Part shown: piece after piece, positions 24,601 through 38,000 of the stretch
Numbering within the stretch: the stretch's first letter is position 1
How the letters are laid out: each line of letters begins with the position of its first letter
Source: Rhabdornis inornatus
Lineage: Eukaryota; Chordata; Aves; Passeriformes; Rhabdornithidae
DNA: 64,000 nucleotides
Direction of reading: 5' to 3'
Assembly (NCBI GenBank): GCA_013397075.1
Contig: VWZS01009947.1
Coordinates: 1,240,001-1,304,000, forward strand
The notes under the pieces: model-generated
Told to the model about the DNA's origin: nothing
The model's database searches: none
What the model saw: only the letters and a program-made list of their open reading frames with translations
Translations under genes and position numbers: made by a program

Positions 24601-26461
24601 AGTTATCTCTTGATTATAGTCCTCTGGATTCTAAATTTGGTGGCCTTTCACTGCTGCGTAACAAGTCCCTCTTCATTTACCTCACTGCTTGATAGAAGGG
24701 ATGAAAAAAGAGGTAAGAAATTCTGTGGAAGGCTTTGCCTTCCAGAGTAGCACAGATGCTTTGCACAGTCACAGCTAAAAAGCAGCGACTGGTATCTCAG
24801 AGGGACATCACTCCTTTCGTGGGTGAGAGAACTGGCAAAACCTCTGATTATTGGGAAGTCTTATGAAAAGAGCTCTTTCAGGAAAAAAAGCAAGAAGCTT
24901 ATTTACCATTCACTTCCATTTTTATTACAAAATGTTATGCTATTTCTGTTTCTGGAGCAGAGGAATTATCAATCTTCTCAGACACCTACGATTCGCTTGT
25001 AAAAAAGGGAAGTGTATCATAAAGAATTCATAAATCAACTGGACATAGGACTTGAAATTGTAGTGAAAAGAGAAAACAATGCTTTACTAAGGTGTATTAG
25101 AGATTATATGAAGTACTTACTGACATAAATAATGTTTTATTCAGCTCAGAGAAGGCATCTAAATAAGAGCTGCCTTTCTTATTCTTAATTTATTGGTTTA
25201 TTCGGATTACAAAATCTTTAAAGATTATTTACACTACAGCAAATTCCAATTCCCCAGAACAGAGCCAAAAAAACTTCCTTCCCCTTGTATTTAAAGTTTT
25301 CTAGCAAAGAAAAGGGAAATGAGGTCCCATATGATACCAGTGGAAGACCCTTCCTCGTAGCTCATGTTAAACAGCAGGTCAGGAAAGACAGCAGAAAGCT
25401 GATGAAGAAGGGAGGCTTGGACCAGTGTAACAGAGCAGCCTCTGTTCACAACAGATGCAGAAGCCAGGCCTGTCCCTTTCCTAGGCATGGAGGGGACTGA
25501 CAGCACCTCAGGCAGGGACAGACAGACTCCTGTGCCTGAGTCCTGCAAGGCTCCCTTGCCTGTCACACAAGACAGGAGAAGGAGCTAAGAGAGAGGTCCT
25601 GGGGCACTCTTTCCCCCAGACTCCTATAGGTTTTTGCCTTTTCCCTTAGCTCATGCTATTTTTCTGCTCTGCTGGACAACCTGTGTGATTGCTTACATGA
25701 AGCCTAAAGCCATCCTTGCCCTCTACTGGCACCCTGTAGAAACACAGGAGCACATCAGGCAGCAGCTCCATCTCTTCAGCTAGCCAAAATCCCTGGGCAG
25801 GAGGAAAGGGTGCACAGGTTCCCTGCAGTCCTTCATGGGGTGAGGAGCAAACCTGTGCAAACACTCCGTGAGCAGTTTCCTACAGCATCTGTAGCATCCT
25901 GGTGAGACAGGGCACAGCAACCCTTCTGCTCATTCTGTCCTGATGTTTGCAAGGAGAAAACCTGTCACTTATTAAAGTGGAATCTGATTTCAGGTTATTT
26001 ATGAACAAACTAGTCTAGCAAAGAAGAAGCAGCTCTGCCAAATGCTGTTCACAACGTTTCTTTCCTTAATTTCTAAGGAAAGTACAGTCCAGTTGGTTTG
26101 TAAGCTCAGGGAACGTGAGTAAGAGCGGTCTAAGAAAATTGCTTGAATGGCTACCATGGGTGTGCAAGCAGGCTGGTAGTGTTAGGTGGCACTTTTAACT
26201 CTGAAGGGTCACACAGGGCTTGAACATACTGTAGGCTTGAAGTGTTGCACTGAATCCTGCTGGAAAGCCAGTGTTGGGGTAGGATGCACTGGCTGCACCA
26301 AGAGTATGTAGAAATCTGAGACAAAGTAGAAAAATAATTGTATTCACTTGAAGATATGTGACACTTCAGCTTGGCAACAGATTACTGGATAAATGGAGTC
26401 AGCACACCAGCACCACTGAAAATGTAGACAATAGTTTCAGTGTTCAGGCTGACCTATTCCT
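15636..26461. other. Intergenic sequence, no gene recognised
   Basis: About 10.8 kb. The longest open frame is 140 codons on the minus strand (17274-17696); it is low in recognisable motifs and has no supported splice structure. A TGAAAA-rich patch lies at 18443-18490. GC-richer islands occur near 16250-16520, 20540-20720 and 25400-25860 without exon-like translations. I looked for another K2P pore motif and for exons of SAYSD1 and GLP1R (neighbours of KCNK5 in mammals) and saw none. Confidence 0.6.
18443..18490. repeat. TGAAAA-rich degenerate repeat
   Basis: Several copies of TTGAAAA/TTGAAAAT, some overlapping, within about 48 bp. It is purine-rich low-complexity sequence. Confidence 0.6.
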
Positions 26462-26624
26462 AGAATCACAGAAGCGTAGAATGGTTGGGGTTGGACGGGT
26501 CCTTCAGGATTTATTGAATTCCAACCCACCCTGCCATGGGCAGAGACAACTCCCCCTAGACCAGGCTGCTCAATGCCCCTTCCATCCTGGCCTTGAACAC
26601 TATCAGGGACAAGGCACTCACAAC
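26462..26624 (-). mobile_element. CR1 LINE fragment, 3' end, minus strand
   Basis: It starts with the reverse complement of the CR1 terminal repeat (AGAATCACAGAAGCGTAGAATGG), then GGTTGGGGTTGGACGGGTCCTTCAGGAT, the CCATGGGCAGAGACA block, GACCAGGCTGCTCAATGCCCC and GGCCTTGAACACTATCAGGGAC. This order is that of the avian CR1 3' region read backwards. It is 5'-truncated, as nearly all CR1 copies are, and moderately diverged. Confidence 0.9.
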
Positions 26625-27383
26625 ACAATCCTGTCTTGCAAGATCTGGAGGGATTTTTCATATCAACCCCAGCTGTAAAATCCAATAGATTCAATTCCTG
26701 ATAAAATACACTATGAAAAGACTCACAGACTAACAATAGCCATCTAACTACTGCAAACTACTTTATAGTAACTTGTTATATAAGCTACTGTTGGTCACTA
26801 TAATTTTCTAAAATTTGAAGTATTGAAAATAAATATGAAACTATAAACAATACAAAATAATTTTCAGAAAATAATTGTTCTCTTCCCTTAATTTGTTTGT
26901 CCATAATAACAAATAGCATTGTACACCTCCAGCAATGGCACAAATAAATAGAAAGCAACAATTATTTTATTGGAGAAGAAATGTTCAAATGGCAACTGCA
27001 ATTCAAAACTTGTGATGCCGTTTGTTTTCTTTAACTGTATATGTTTAATTCAAATTTATCAAAATAACTTATTTTTATAAATTCCGATCTTGTCTTAGAA
27101 GAGCAATTGGAAAACCTGGATTATGCTTTGAGACAGTGTCAATGTGCACATTTCTGGGGATATATGTGCATGCCATCTGCCAAGATCAGACATTTTGCCT
27201 TGCCCAAAGTCATAGAGCAGTGCCACTGGGGTTCCAGTCTCCTTAGCCACTCCCAGTTTCTCTTCTAGTGTGGTTTTCTGCAAGTCATTTTGATTAGTCT
27301 CCAGCCTCCATGTTTAAGATGGAATTCCCCTCCACCTCTTTAAATCTGCTTCTGTTTTTGTACCCTCAGAAGCTCAAAACCAA
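26625..27383. other. Intergenic / possible 3' flank of the minus-strand open frame
   Basis: AT-rich sequence with no recognised repeat. On the minus strand it lies downstream of the open frame at 27384-27593 and holds an AATAAA (reverse complement of 26966-26971) about 415 bases past its stop codon. Confidence 0.4.
26966..26971 (-). terminator. Possible poly-A signal for the minus-strand open frame
   Basis: TTTATT on the + strand, AATAAA on the minus strand, about 415 bases beyond the stop codon at 27384. It matters only if that open frame is a real gene. Confidence 0.2.
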
Positions 27384-27593
27384 CTAAACATCTTTCAACA
27401 CCTCAAAGTTAGCAAGGTCTTCAAGAGCAGCTTTCTGCTTTGGTCTTTGTCTGAAGAGGCTGCCGTTGTGGTGGTATATCACCCTTGAGCCATAGACAGG
27501 GAACCTCAACGTTGCTGTTGGATCCTGCTTCAGCACTAAATCAATTTGATTTTTCCTCTGCTCCACCTGGAAAGGTATTTTTGTCCTGCTCAT
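27384..27593 (-). CDS. Candidate small coding exon or 69-aa protein, unrecognised
   Basis: An open frame of 69 codons on the minus strand, ATG at 27593-27591 and TAG at 27386-27384. I do not recognise the protein. The translation has an even, protein-like composition: N-terminal MSRTKIPFQVEQRKNQ, middle LRFPVYGSRVIYHHNGSLF, then a basic RQRPKQKAALEDLANFEVL helix-like end. Codons favour vertebrate choices (GTG, CTG, AAG, CAG, CTC, TTC). A stop codon lies just upstream of the ATG, and the ATG has G at -3. Alternatively CTTTCCAG ending at 27567 on the minus strand could be a splice acceptor and this the last exon of a longer minus-strand gene. No partner exon was identified. A chance frame cannot be excluded. 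Confidence 0.33.
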   Translation of the reverse strand: MSRTKIPFQVEQRKNQIDLVLKQDPTATLRFPVYGSRVIYHHNGSLFRQRPKQKAALEDLANFEVLKDV

Positions 27594-30246
27594 GACTTAC
27601 TGCCATACAAGCATTTACCTTAAAACTATCTAATCTATTAACATCTGACTTTACAGTAACAAACCCTTCCCATGATGTTGCCACTCAAATTTATGCCTGA
27701 GACACACGTGACCAGGACTTCACCAGATCCTCTCAGCACCTAATGCAAATAATTTGCATTCCATATACTCCTTTGAAAATGCATAAGTCTTTGCAGTAAC
27801 AGATAATGTTCTTTGGAAAATGTTTTGGCAGACCAGCGTGTTTACCTTTGCATCCCAGACATCACTCCCATGTGGCATTGTCCTTGGATGCTCTGGTGGC
27901 TCACAGAAAGCTCATATACCTCAAAAAGCAATCAAGACCTCAGTATAATTTTAAAATTTGTTTCTTTTCTATCATTGCTTTTCATAGGGATTATAAGGAA
28001 TTTGTGGAACTAATTTTCTACCAAAATCAAATCACAGTGCCCTTGTGTCCTGTAGAAGTGTTTGCTCCTCTGAACTAAAAGATGTAAGTATCTGAGATCC
28101 TCCATCCAGTTACCCTAAAGGCCAGACCTTCCTCTTACTTTTGAAGACCTTTAGAAGTGTCCCATACTACAACTGGTGAATGAATGCAGGTGCTCAGCTA
28201 TTTACTTCATGTTGGTCCTTATCTCCACCTTCTGGTCTCCCACCCTTTCCAGCTAAGGATGTTTCACTCAAGACTGTGCTGCACAGAGATGTTTCTTTGC
28301 TACTCTCTTGTCTACAGCATGGAAGAAGCAGTAGAGAAGCACTGTTTTGGGATATGGATATTCACATTGCCATCAAGCTTCACTACTGGAAAGATCTGAG
28401 GCTTTTGGTGAGTTTGCATTAATTACCAGTGCTTTCATGGGAGAGGCAGCCCATTGGCCAATGAATTACATAGCTCAAAAGACATAAAAATTAGTCAAAA
28501 TATAATCTTACTTATCAAATAACATCTCCTGGATTACTTGTTTTCTTGCCTGTAATAAGCTCCAAATGCACCCTGCTTTCATAGTATCTAAGAAGTGACA
28601 TCTTAGGTAATTGAATTTTAGTAGCAGCTGAGAAACTGCATTTTTCCCCCCAGTTTTTGTATTGGATGACAATATCTTTCAAACTGACCCTATGGTTACT
28701 AACTTCTTCAATTACAAAGGAAGAGAACTTATTTTCCTCTGTAATTCACAACTGAGGCTTTTATTCACCAGTAGCAAGGGTTCCCAAGATGAAAGCAAAA
28801 AGCATCTGGTCTATTGAAGTCGGCAGCAGAACTCCCACTGCCTGCAGCATTGTCAGAATTTCACACTGAGGATCAGGCATATCCTAATCTGTCCTGATCT
28901 TTTATGCAAAAGACTGGTAAAACACCATTTAAAGTTTTATCAGATTAGACACACACATACTCAACAAATCAAAGGCCTTTTAAAGATAAAATTTGTGCCT
29001 CTGTGAGGCCTGAGTCATAATGTCTGAATGTTTGGAGACTGTGACTTAATTCCGCTGAGAGGGATACCTTGTTCAGGCTGATGATCTCACTGGAGCTGAT
29101 GCCTGAGGAATCGTACTGGCAGCAGCAAAGCACAAGAGGCAGTTTACCTCAGCAGTCTGATGTAGCAGAAGTTTGGCAGGTCTGATTCCCTACTGACTCT
29201 TCAGATTCACCAACACCCATCAAATTAGGTATTTTGTTCCCTCTCTCTTGTTGCTGTCTATGTATAATAAGGAGGTTTGCTTATGTGTTCTATAAACATG
29301 TATTAATAACTTAATCTTGCACTTGATAGATGTAAAACCATCAATTTGCTTGGAACAACTCAACAAGGTCATTTCCAAGGCAATAAAGTTTCTCCCTTTT
29401 ATCCTTCCTACCAAGGGACTACATTCCTGGTTTCTTTCCTTTGGGAACAAAATACTGCATGGACAGAAACAAATAACTAAAATACAGTATGGGGAGAAAC
29501 AAGTAACTTTTTTCACTTGTTGAAAATTTGGTTTTGCTTAGTTTGACTGATAACAGCTCTGCACTTGAGAAAGGCCATGTTTCAATTCCCACTGACAGAT
29601 GCACAAGAGGTGCACCCTGACTGCCCTGTAATTGTACAGTGGAGATGTATGTCTGGCCTGCATACTTTATGAATTGTTTCTCATCCAGCTTCTAAAAAAA
29701 AGGGCAGAAAATAAAAATGCCAGAGCAGAGAGTATCTTTGTCTTCTACACAATCAGGCATATTCCATGGGCATCACAGGTACCATTTTCACAAATACATC
29801 CAGCTTCCCTTTAAAATTAATGAGAGATTTTGACCCTAGAAGAAGGTTGTTCCAAATTCTCATTTATTTTGGGTCTGGAAATCTGTTTTCCAGCAGAGAT
29901 CTATTTTTGACCTGTTCTTACCTATTTTTAGTAAGCTAACCTTATCCTTTAGCTTAAGTATTCTCTTCCTTTCGAAGTGTTATGGTCCGGTGTATTTACT
30001 TACAGTAATTGTATCCCCACTCCACTATTTTGTGCTTATTTTGTTAGACTAAACAAGCTGATGTCCTTCATCTTCTCCTTAACCAGCATATTTGCCTTCC
30101 TCTGCTCCACTCCAGTGTGCACAGCAGTAGTCAGGAATTTTTAAAGATTAAAGCTCATCAAATAAAGATTCCTTTTTCACACCAGGAAATTCAACAAGGA
30201 ATACTCTATTATATCAATAAACTCTACATGCTACTATTATTGATAC

Positions 30247-30271
30247 TATTGCTATTTTATCAATAGCAATA
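30247..30271. repeat. Short perfect inverted repeat (10-bp arms, 5-base loop)
   Basis: TATTGCTATT (30247-30256), then TTATC, then AATAGCAATA (30262-30271). The arms are perfect complements. It sits in AT-rich sequence with other similar TATTGATA/TCAATA words. Confidence 0.8.
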
Positions 30272-32007
30272 AATTGTACTCTATCTGCTTTTAATACTCT
30301 AATCAACAGATGCTTTTAGTTTTCTTCTCTCCTTTCAAGGGAAATGCATCAAAGTCAAAGCATCATTCTGTGTCTTCAGTTTACTGATTCTCATTTTTTC
30401 CAGCTAGAATCATAATCCTGGAATCAAAATCACTTGGTTCTTTATGATTCACATTGTGTTTTCATATTTTTAACACACTTTAGTGTATGAGAGCTGACAT
30501 CATATTTTAGGTCAGACTTAAATCTGGCTGAAATTTCCTGAGCTCCTCTAGGAGAACAAAACCAAACCCTGGATATTCCAGGAAACATCCCCACAAGCAG
30601 CAGAATGGAGATTAAAAGCAAGAGTTGATTTAATCTGAAAAACAATTATTTTTGTATCTCGATCACAGAGACAAAACAGCCAAGCTTCTTATGTCAGTCC
30701 TGTGCATGCTGCATGACTTTTGTAAGCCTGGAATATGGCATTTACCTTTGGTGTGTAGTCTGTTCAGCTCTGCCTTCACTTACCAAAAAGTCAGTTTCCA
30801 ACCACTGTGATTGCAAGGGAAAGCTGAACACAAATTGATGCACTGGTATTTCCTACCTGAAAAATGGCTCTCTAAGCTACTCTGCTCACCTTAGCAGGTA
30901 TCTGAGTGTTAGTGCCTTGTGGTGAATGAATTATTGGTGAATTTTAGGAAGAAGAACCAACAAACTTGTTTATCATCCTCATCCTGCAGTCTCCCTCCCT
31001 CACAGCTGCTTAAATAAGCAGCTCTCCTCATTCCAGCTCTATCTCCTTTTGATAATTCTGCAATACTGTCGTATTTTTTCAACCTATTTTTGAAGCACAC
31101 TGAAGTTTTGAAAGTGTGGAGAATTGATAAACCAAATTGCATTTCTGCATGAAAATATTATTTTACCACCTTTCTCAAATGTATGCTTAGTTCAGTAAAC
31201 TCAGCAGCTGAGTTTTCTCTTTCAATTTGATATATTCCCAAATCTAAACACCTTGCTGTAAAAGTCGATCTAATCTGCTAAAACAATAGCTGATTTAAGT
31301 AAACATCAAGTATGGCTGCACTGCCAGGATCTTTGTGATGATGACTTTTGATAATGGAACATCATTTTCCTGTCATAAAGTGCTTTGTGTGACAATGATA
31401 ACAAATCTCCAAGAACTCAGTGTGAGGAACAAAAAATGAATTTCACTGGCAAACAGATGAAAGCTACTTCTTTCTTTTTTCTTTAACTTCACTCAGTGAA
31501 TGTACTCTAAGGAAATCTTAAGGCTATACAGTGCTAAATATTGATAACACCAGAAATTTCATCCCACCCAAATGTTCACACTGTAAACCTCTGCAAACAT
31601 AAAAAGTATTTAAAGATGTGCCTGGCTATGGTATTATCCAACATTTTTTTTAATGCCCAAAACTTAAGAGAAATGAAAATACTTGGGAATGCTTTAGGAA
31701 GAAGGAAACATGAGCATCAGGGAATGATCTGCCTAAGGGAATCCTGTTCTTCCAACAGCTCCCAACACCTCCAAATGAAACTTAAAGGCTTCCTTTACTT
31801 ATATACCTAGCACAAGGATAATCTGAGTGTTGATGTTAACCCACACTAGATCATCCTTCTAGTCCCCTGGAGACAGATGGTTTTGATTGTGAGAGGTCCT
31901 TATTCCTACAAAGAATTTCAGGTCCAAAAAGACTTTTAGAAGGATTTGGCTTTGAGTCTTGTAATAACTGCTGAATATCCATCATGGAGATACTCATCAG
32001 GCCCTTT

Positions 32008-32028
32008 TATATATATATATATATATAT
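32008..32028. repeat. (TA)n microsatellite
   Basis: About ten uninterrupted TA units in intergenic sequence. Confidence 0.95.
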
Positions 32029-35017
32029 TTCACCACATCTCCAGGAAGAGAATGCAACAGGCAGAAGGAATATTGGGAGCTTGAAAGGAGACACCAGCTC
32101 TCACTGAGTCTTTCCTATGGCATGTGTGACTCTTGCAAAAACTGTGTTTGCTTCCTTCCATGTATCACCAGGCTTGAGTTGCCCACCCTATGTTATTTTA
32201 ATTAGCAGATACAGCAGGGGCTCTTTGGAGTGCCAGGTGCAGCTAGTCCTGGCTCATTGGGTAATTTAGAACACATTCTAGTACATCTCTGTGCTTCAGT
32301 GGTCCCAGCTGAAAAAAAGCAGTAGAGCACTTGAATTTTGCCCTGTTGTGAAGTGCTTTGAAATCTGCTAGATCAAAAGAGCTTCAAAGCTAAGAGCAGT
32401 GTTATCAATGTTATCATTTTACTGTGTTGGCAAACTCCTTATATGTATTGCTAATTTCTGATTGCTTCTTGTCCCCAACTTTCCAGAGTGGACTACAGAA
32501 AAGGCAGGCAGGTACCACGTATCTTATCAGCAGTTTCAGGTAAAGACAGGTGGAAATGGAAGGGTGAGAGCTAGAGACAAAGCAGGGAAAATCACCCATC
32601 AGTTTGCATCTCCAGATGAGATGAGTCTTCACTGGCTCCTGATGTCCATCTAACCCGGACATCACCTAAAGGTTAATTTCAAGCTGAGAGAGCACCACAG
32701 CCTTCAGTACCATGGCTGAACTTCCATGTAGTTGTCAGTGTAACTGACAGAGACAGTAAATTATGGTTCCCCAATTTAGACTGAACTTGCTGGTTCTTGC
32801 CATCTGCAGGAACATGTCCTGAGCACCAAGTGATTTAGAGCAATGCTCTGAATAATCAAAGGAATAATGTGTGCACCCACTGCTATATTATACTGATGCA
32901 TATGATAAATGAATTGACCTGTAATTTCCTGCAGCATTAGCTAGAGCAAGTATTTCCTTTTGTAGATTGTATTTATGGAAACTTGACTGTAGCAGGTCAG
33001 AGCGACTTGATACATGGCTGATGCAACCAAAGATCTTTTTAAAGTCAGACAAGGAAGAAGCTTTCCTCCCATCAGGCTCAAACATTGTTCTGTCACTTCA
33101 TCTTCTGCAACTATGAGAAATCCAGGTGTCTGGTCATTGTCAGTCACGCCACAATCATGCAGGGATAGTCACAGCTGAATTATCTACAGCAGTCAAGAAG
33201 TATCTATTCAGAAGTGCCTTTGAAAGGATCATCCCAGGTCAGTGATGGTAAAGCAGTAGCACTGGTACCCAGTTCAACACAAGTAAAATTTGCACCAGCC
33301 ATAAGATTCAATAATTTTTAAGAGCAATTTGATAGTGAAAATCAGAAGAATTTACTGCCATTGCTCTAAATTATGGGTTTTTTGAGATGGACAGTACAGA
33401 AGTGTATCTATGTACAAGGAGATTCATACTCTTACCTGTTTGGGAAAGAAGAGCAAAAATTCATATAAGAAAAAATAATATGCTAAAGGCAACTATCATC
33501 TACCAGCTGATGTCTCTGTGAGGTTAAAATAAATTAATAATCTTTCTGATTGCAGACAGCCTTTAAAAAAACATAGGTGCCCAGTATCAGTTGTTTTAAT
33601 TCATAAGATAACTTACATAAAATCCCCAAAGTCCTTACTGAGCCCAGGCTCAGGCTCCCAGCCACACTCCTGTGCCCCACCAGGACCAGCTGTGCTATCA
33701 GGTACCTGTCCTGGACAGTCTCTAGAAAACAGGCAGCAAGATGAAGTATTACCTGAGCAAACTTCACTGCAACTATCTTTATTTAAACAGTTCACTGCAG
33801 TAATTTCACACACACCCCTCCTCCATTTTCCTATTTGTCTCACAAGTAGGGGCTGGGGAAAACATTCCCCGCCCTCAGACAGAAGCCATTTTTTGAGCGT
33901 GACTTGTCCATGTTTTGAAACTTTGTATTATGAGTAACTCTGTAGAGCCTCGTCATGGTCCAGCCCATATATCCAGTTCCAGAAAATTTCTGATGTGCCA
34001 CCCTACATCCCCTGTACTTCCCTTTAATTGCTCTTCCCTTCTGCCCCTGACCACACTGCTGGGAGGGTTTAGTAGTAATGGGAGAGAAATGGAGAGACTC
34101 CAAGGGGTTGGTTTTGTCATACCCCTGGCTCTGAACCCTGCCCTTCCTCCCCTTCCTTCCTCCCTCCTGCTTTTCACCTTGGTGCAAAAGGAAGTGGCAC
34201 TTGGCTGCAAAGTCTTCCGTTTTGCCTCCTCTAGGGCAGGATTAACCAGCCTTCCTCACACTCCAATCCATCCTCTAGCACATGACAGGCAGCTTCATCA
34301 CCCTCCACCTCCCACTATTTCCCTCTGCTACCACGTGCTGCTGCCCACAGCAGGCAGTCACCATCAGGGTGTATCCTGATGTGTCCTGACGTGGCTGCAT
34401 TTTGCTAACCATAAAAAGCCAAACCCAGTGAATCCAAAGAAGAATGTCTCCATTAGTAACTGAGAATGCACCAGGTAGAATGTCTGAAAAAAAATAAATT
34501 GAGAGATGTTTATATTCCTTTGCTACAGCCAGGATCTGCCAGATGTTTTTGCAAAGTTCACAGCATCATCTATACAGATGCTTCTTCCCTCTTCCTCTTT
34601 AACTGTGCTCAGAAGAAACCAGACACCAGGCTGCTGCCACGGTCTCAGCACTACAGTGACAAAAGCTTACCAGTGTGTATACAATAAGCCTTCTTTTTTC
34701 TGCCACCTCAATATAAAATAGCCCTCTTCTGCTTAGTAAGTATTATCAAGAAATTTTGGACTGAGATCACCACTGCCTTACTAAGAAACATACAATCTCC
34801 ACCCAAATGGAAAGAAAGGGTGATTGCTCCTTGGGGAAGGTGACTCAAGGTTTGGTGGCAATGCAATGTGCCTTTTGATCACTATGTTAAACAAACAAAG
34901 TCTACAACGGAGAACGCCAGTATTCCTTCTGCAGAAGAGGACGTTAGCAGTGTTGCCAAATACTTGCACAACATTTGCAACTGACAGATGCTCAAATGCT
35001 GTGTAGCAACAAGGACC

Positions 35018-35032
35018 AAAAAAAAAAAAAAA
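35018..35032. repeat. Poly-A run (15 A)
   Basis: A homopolymer with no recognisable retrosequence upstream. Confidence 0.9.
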
Positions 35033-38000
35033 TCATAATCATTAGCAAATATTTGAAATATGCCGGTGTTATTAATCCTGCTTTAGTGATTGTTAGATAG
35101 TGGTATGCAAAATCAAGGACTCAATCCTGCTGCTGAGCAAAATTCAACAAGACAACCACAAACACATGTCACATAAACACCCAGTCCACTGATGTTCAAT
35201 TCAGACTTATTGGAAATGTTATTCTGTATATATCTCCATTGACTTTTATTGTGTTGAGTAAATGGAATTGGAGGGAAGTTCAATTAATTCACAGGTTGCT
35301 GGACTGAAATGTTTTCTAAGCCTATCAGCACAAATAGTTGCCTATCTTGTTGGGAAGAAAAGTATTTTAAACTTGAAGTAATGCAAGTAACTATAATGTT
35401 ATAATGAAACAGAAATATTCAGTTAATAAGAGCTTTCCTGGTCTATGTACAGAACATCCCAAAATTTCAGTGTCTCAAATTTACCCAAAATTAAGACAAT
35501 GTAAAAGTATGTTCCTGGTGACATAGACCTTCCAAATCTTTTGACAAAGGCACCACAATTCACAACTGACATTACAAGTTGCAATCATCGAGAAGTATGA
35601 TAAGAACTGTGTGGAAAGTGGAAGAAATGTGAAGGAATATATTTATTCCAGATGAAAGTCATCAGCTTGTCTGATAATAGATTTCAAACATAAAAAATGT
35701 CATCAAGTGCTCTCCATGTCCAGTACAGGCAGGACATAAAAGTGAAGAGATCAGCACTCATCTGAAGGACTGAAAAGAGCTTTTTAAGTGTAGGAATAAG
35801 CTACATAGCCCGTTCTGGGGACTCTGATTTTGGAGGTTTTTAAAAAATCCCTGTGCCAGGAAACATTTAGGTTCAGATATTTCTATCTGGATCAAATAAG
35901 CTGTAGGTGACACCTTGAGGTCCTTTTAGATTTAAACTTCCAAAATATTCTTCTGAGTTTCAATTTTGAACATTTACCATTTTTCGACCTTTTTTTTTCC
36001 CAAAAGAACTCAAATAACGGAAAAAAGGCTATTTCATGCTGCCTTGGCTTGACAGAAACACAGAAAATATCGCTGTGAGGCTTTTCCATAATCAGGAAGT
36101 TCTCTTAGGTTATTTATGGTTGCTGTCCTCCAGGCTGAGCACTGCAGACTATGGGATGGCTCCTCAACAGCAGCAGCTACAGCAGCTGCTCTTGTCCCTG
36201 GACTCCACCTGTAGCTTCTGTGTCTTAGTATACAACTAATATACATTAGTTATTTATTTAGTCTAGTCATCACAGCTGGTAGAAGCAATATATATGAAAT
36301 GTGCTCCAAGTAATAATCTAAAACCAAGTAGGATTTAAACCCCACAGATAATATTGTTACAGTAAATTCTTTTTCAGTCCCCAAAATTGCACAGTGTCTG
36401 AGTGACTTCAAAACCTGAAGGATTGGGAAGGTGTGATAAAAGAGTTGAATTTACTGAAGATGAGGTACCTGTCTAGCACTATGAGAGGGCTGATGAAATA
36501 TGACAGGGAGTAGGAGTGTTCATTTTGTCCTTAATTGCCTTGTTTTTCAAGTTAGTTCAAATCACACCAAAAAGAACGGGCATCTTTTCCCAAAATTCTA
36601 AGGAGCTGAAGTCTGTTTCCCCAGTCAACAATGACTCCAAGGAATGTACATCTCATCCACACATACATCATCATCTCGAAATATATGTGTTTGTGGAGGA
36701 GACTCAGTGATCCAGCTGACAGCTGATCTGAAGATGTGGGATTACAGCGTGTGTTGACCCGATTCAAGAAGCTCGCCACTGGGGAAATCTTGGAATAGAA
36801 AATGTCAAATGACGTGATCAAATCTTTAATTAAAAATCAGAGATCCAGGAATGTTTTACATCTGCTATTCTCAGCCTCTGGAGCATCCAAATATCTTCTA
36901 TAGATGGTAAAGCTCATGTCCATGCCAAGCTGTGTGTGCTCTGCCTCTCATGCTCTCAGCTCAGCCTTGTGAAGCACTTGCCATAAAGCTGGTGAGAACA
37001 GAGCAAGGAGCCACGCCAGCTGATGAGCACCACGGTCTAGGAGAGGGGCTGATTACTCAGGAGAAGTAATACTTGCTTGGGGTGCTGTTTGGATAAGGGT
37101 CTGAGTCAAATGCTGTGCGAGGAAGAGTGCGCCATATCCTGCATTCATATTGCTCTTACATCTGGAAACACTACAGCATCAGTACAAAGGCTGGGAGAGG
37201 AATATTGAGGTCACTTCAGTCCTGAGAGCTCACGAAGCTGCGAGCACAGCTCCAATGTACAAGGCAGGGGTTGAACACTTAACACAGTGATTCCCATTAG
37301 TGAGCAATGCTGGATGCAACGTCTAAAGATTTTGCTTTCAGATCTACATAGAGTGGCAGGATATGAACTGTTTTCTGCTGTCTTTTTCCTGTCTTGTACT
37401 ACATGCATCAATGGGAGATAATCACAAAGAAGTTGGAAAATAAGCTAAGAATTATTCTCCACTGAGTCATGGCATTGAAACAAGGACATAAGTGAAAATC
37501 CAAGCATGCAATAATGTGGTTATATAATGAATGCAGCAGTAAATAACACTCATTAATGGCATTCCTATAGTTATGATTAGCCACCATCATATGGTAGTCT
37601 TTAGGCTGCTTTACTCCAGGTTCAGGCAGTTTTAAGTTCCACAAAAGATGCAGCCTGAGGAATGAGGAACAGAATTGTTTTGGGACACCTATTCCATTGG
37701 CTCCTACTCATTCTTGTGTAAATGATGGTAACTCTGAAAGGGTTGTTTCAATTTCTAAGAGGCTCATCAGTGTGTTGGTAACGAAAACGCTGCCCATGCT
37801 CAGGTCATGCCTCTGTACCCAGAGTCAGAGAGCAAATGATGAGGTGTGGGTGGGCAGCAGCTGATCCAGTCCTGGGCTGAGCTAATTCTCTGTGTTCATT
37901 ACAGCCTCTGCCACACCAGAGCTGGATTTGAATGGAAGGTAAAGGACCCTGAACTGGTACCTGAAAGGAGCACTCAAGCAATTCCAAATCAGGTCATATT

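Noticed and set aside
33840..34379. Overlapping open frames on both strands
   Set aside because: Both translations are low-complexity (Ser/Pro/Leu or Lys/Gly/Arg-rich) and reflect pyrimidine/purine asymmetry rather than a gene.
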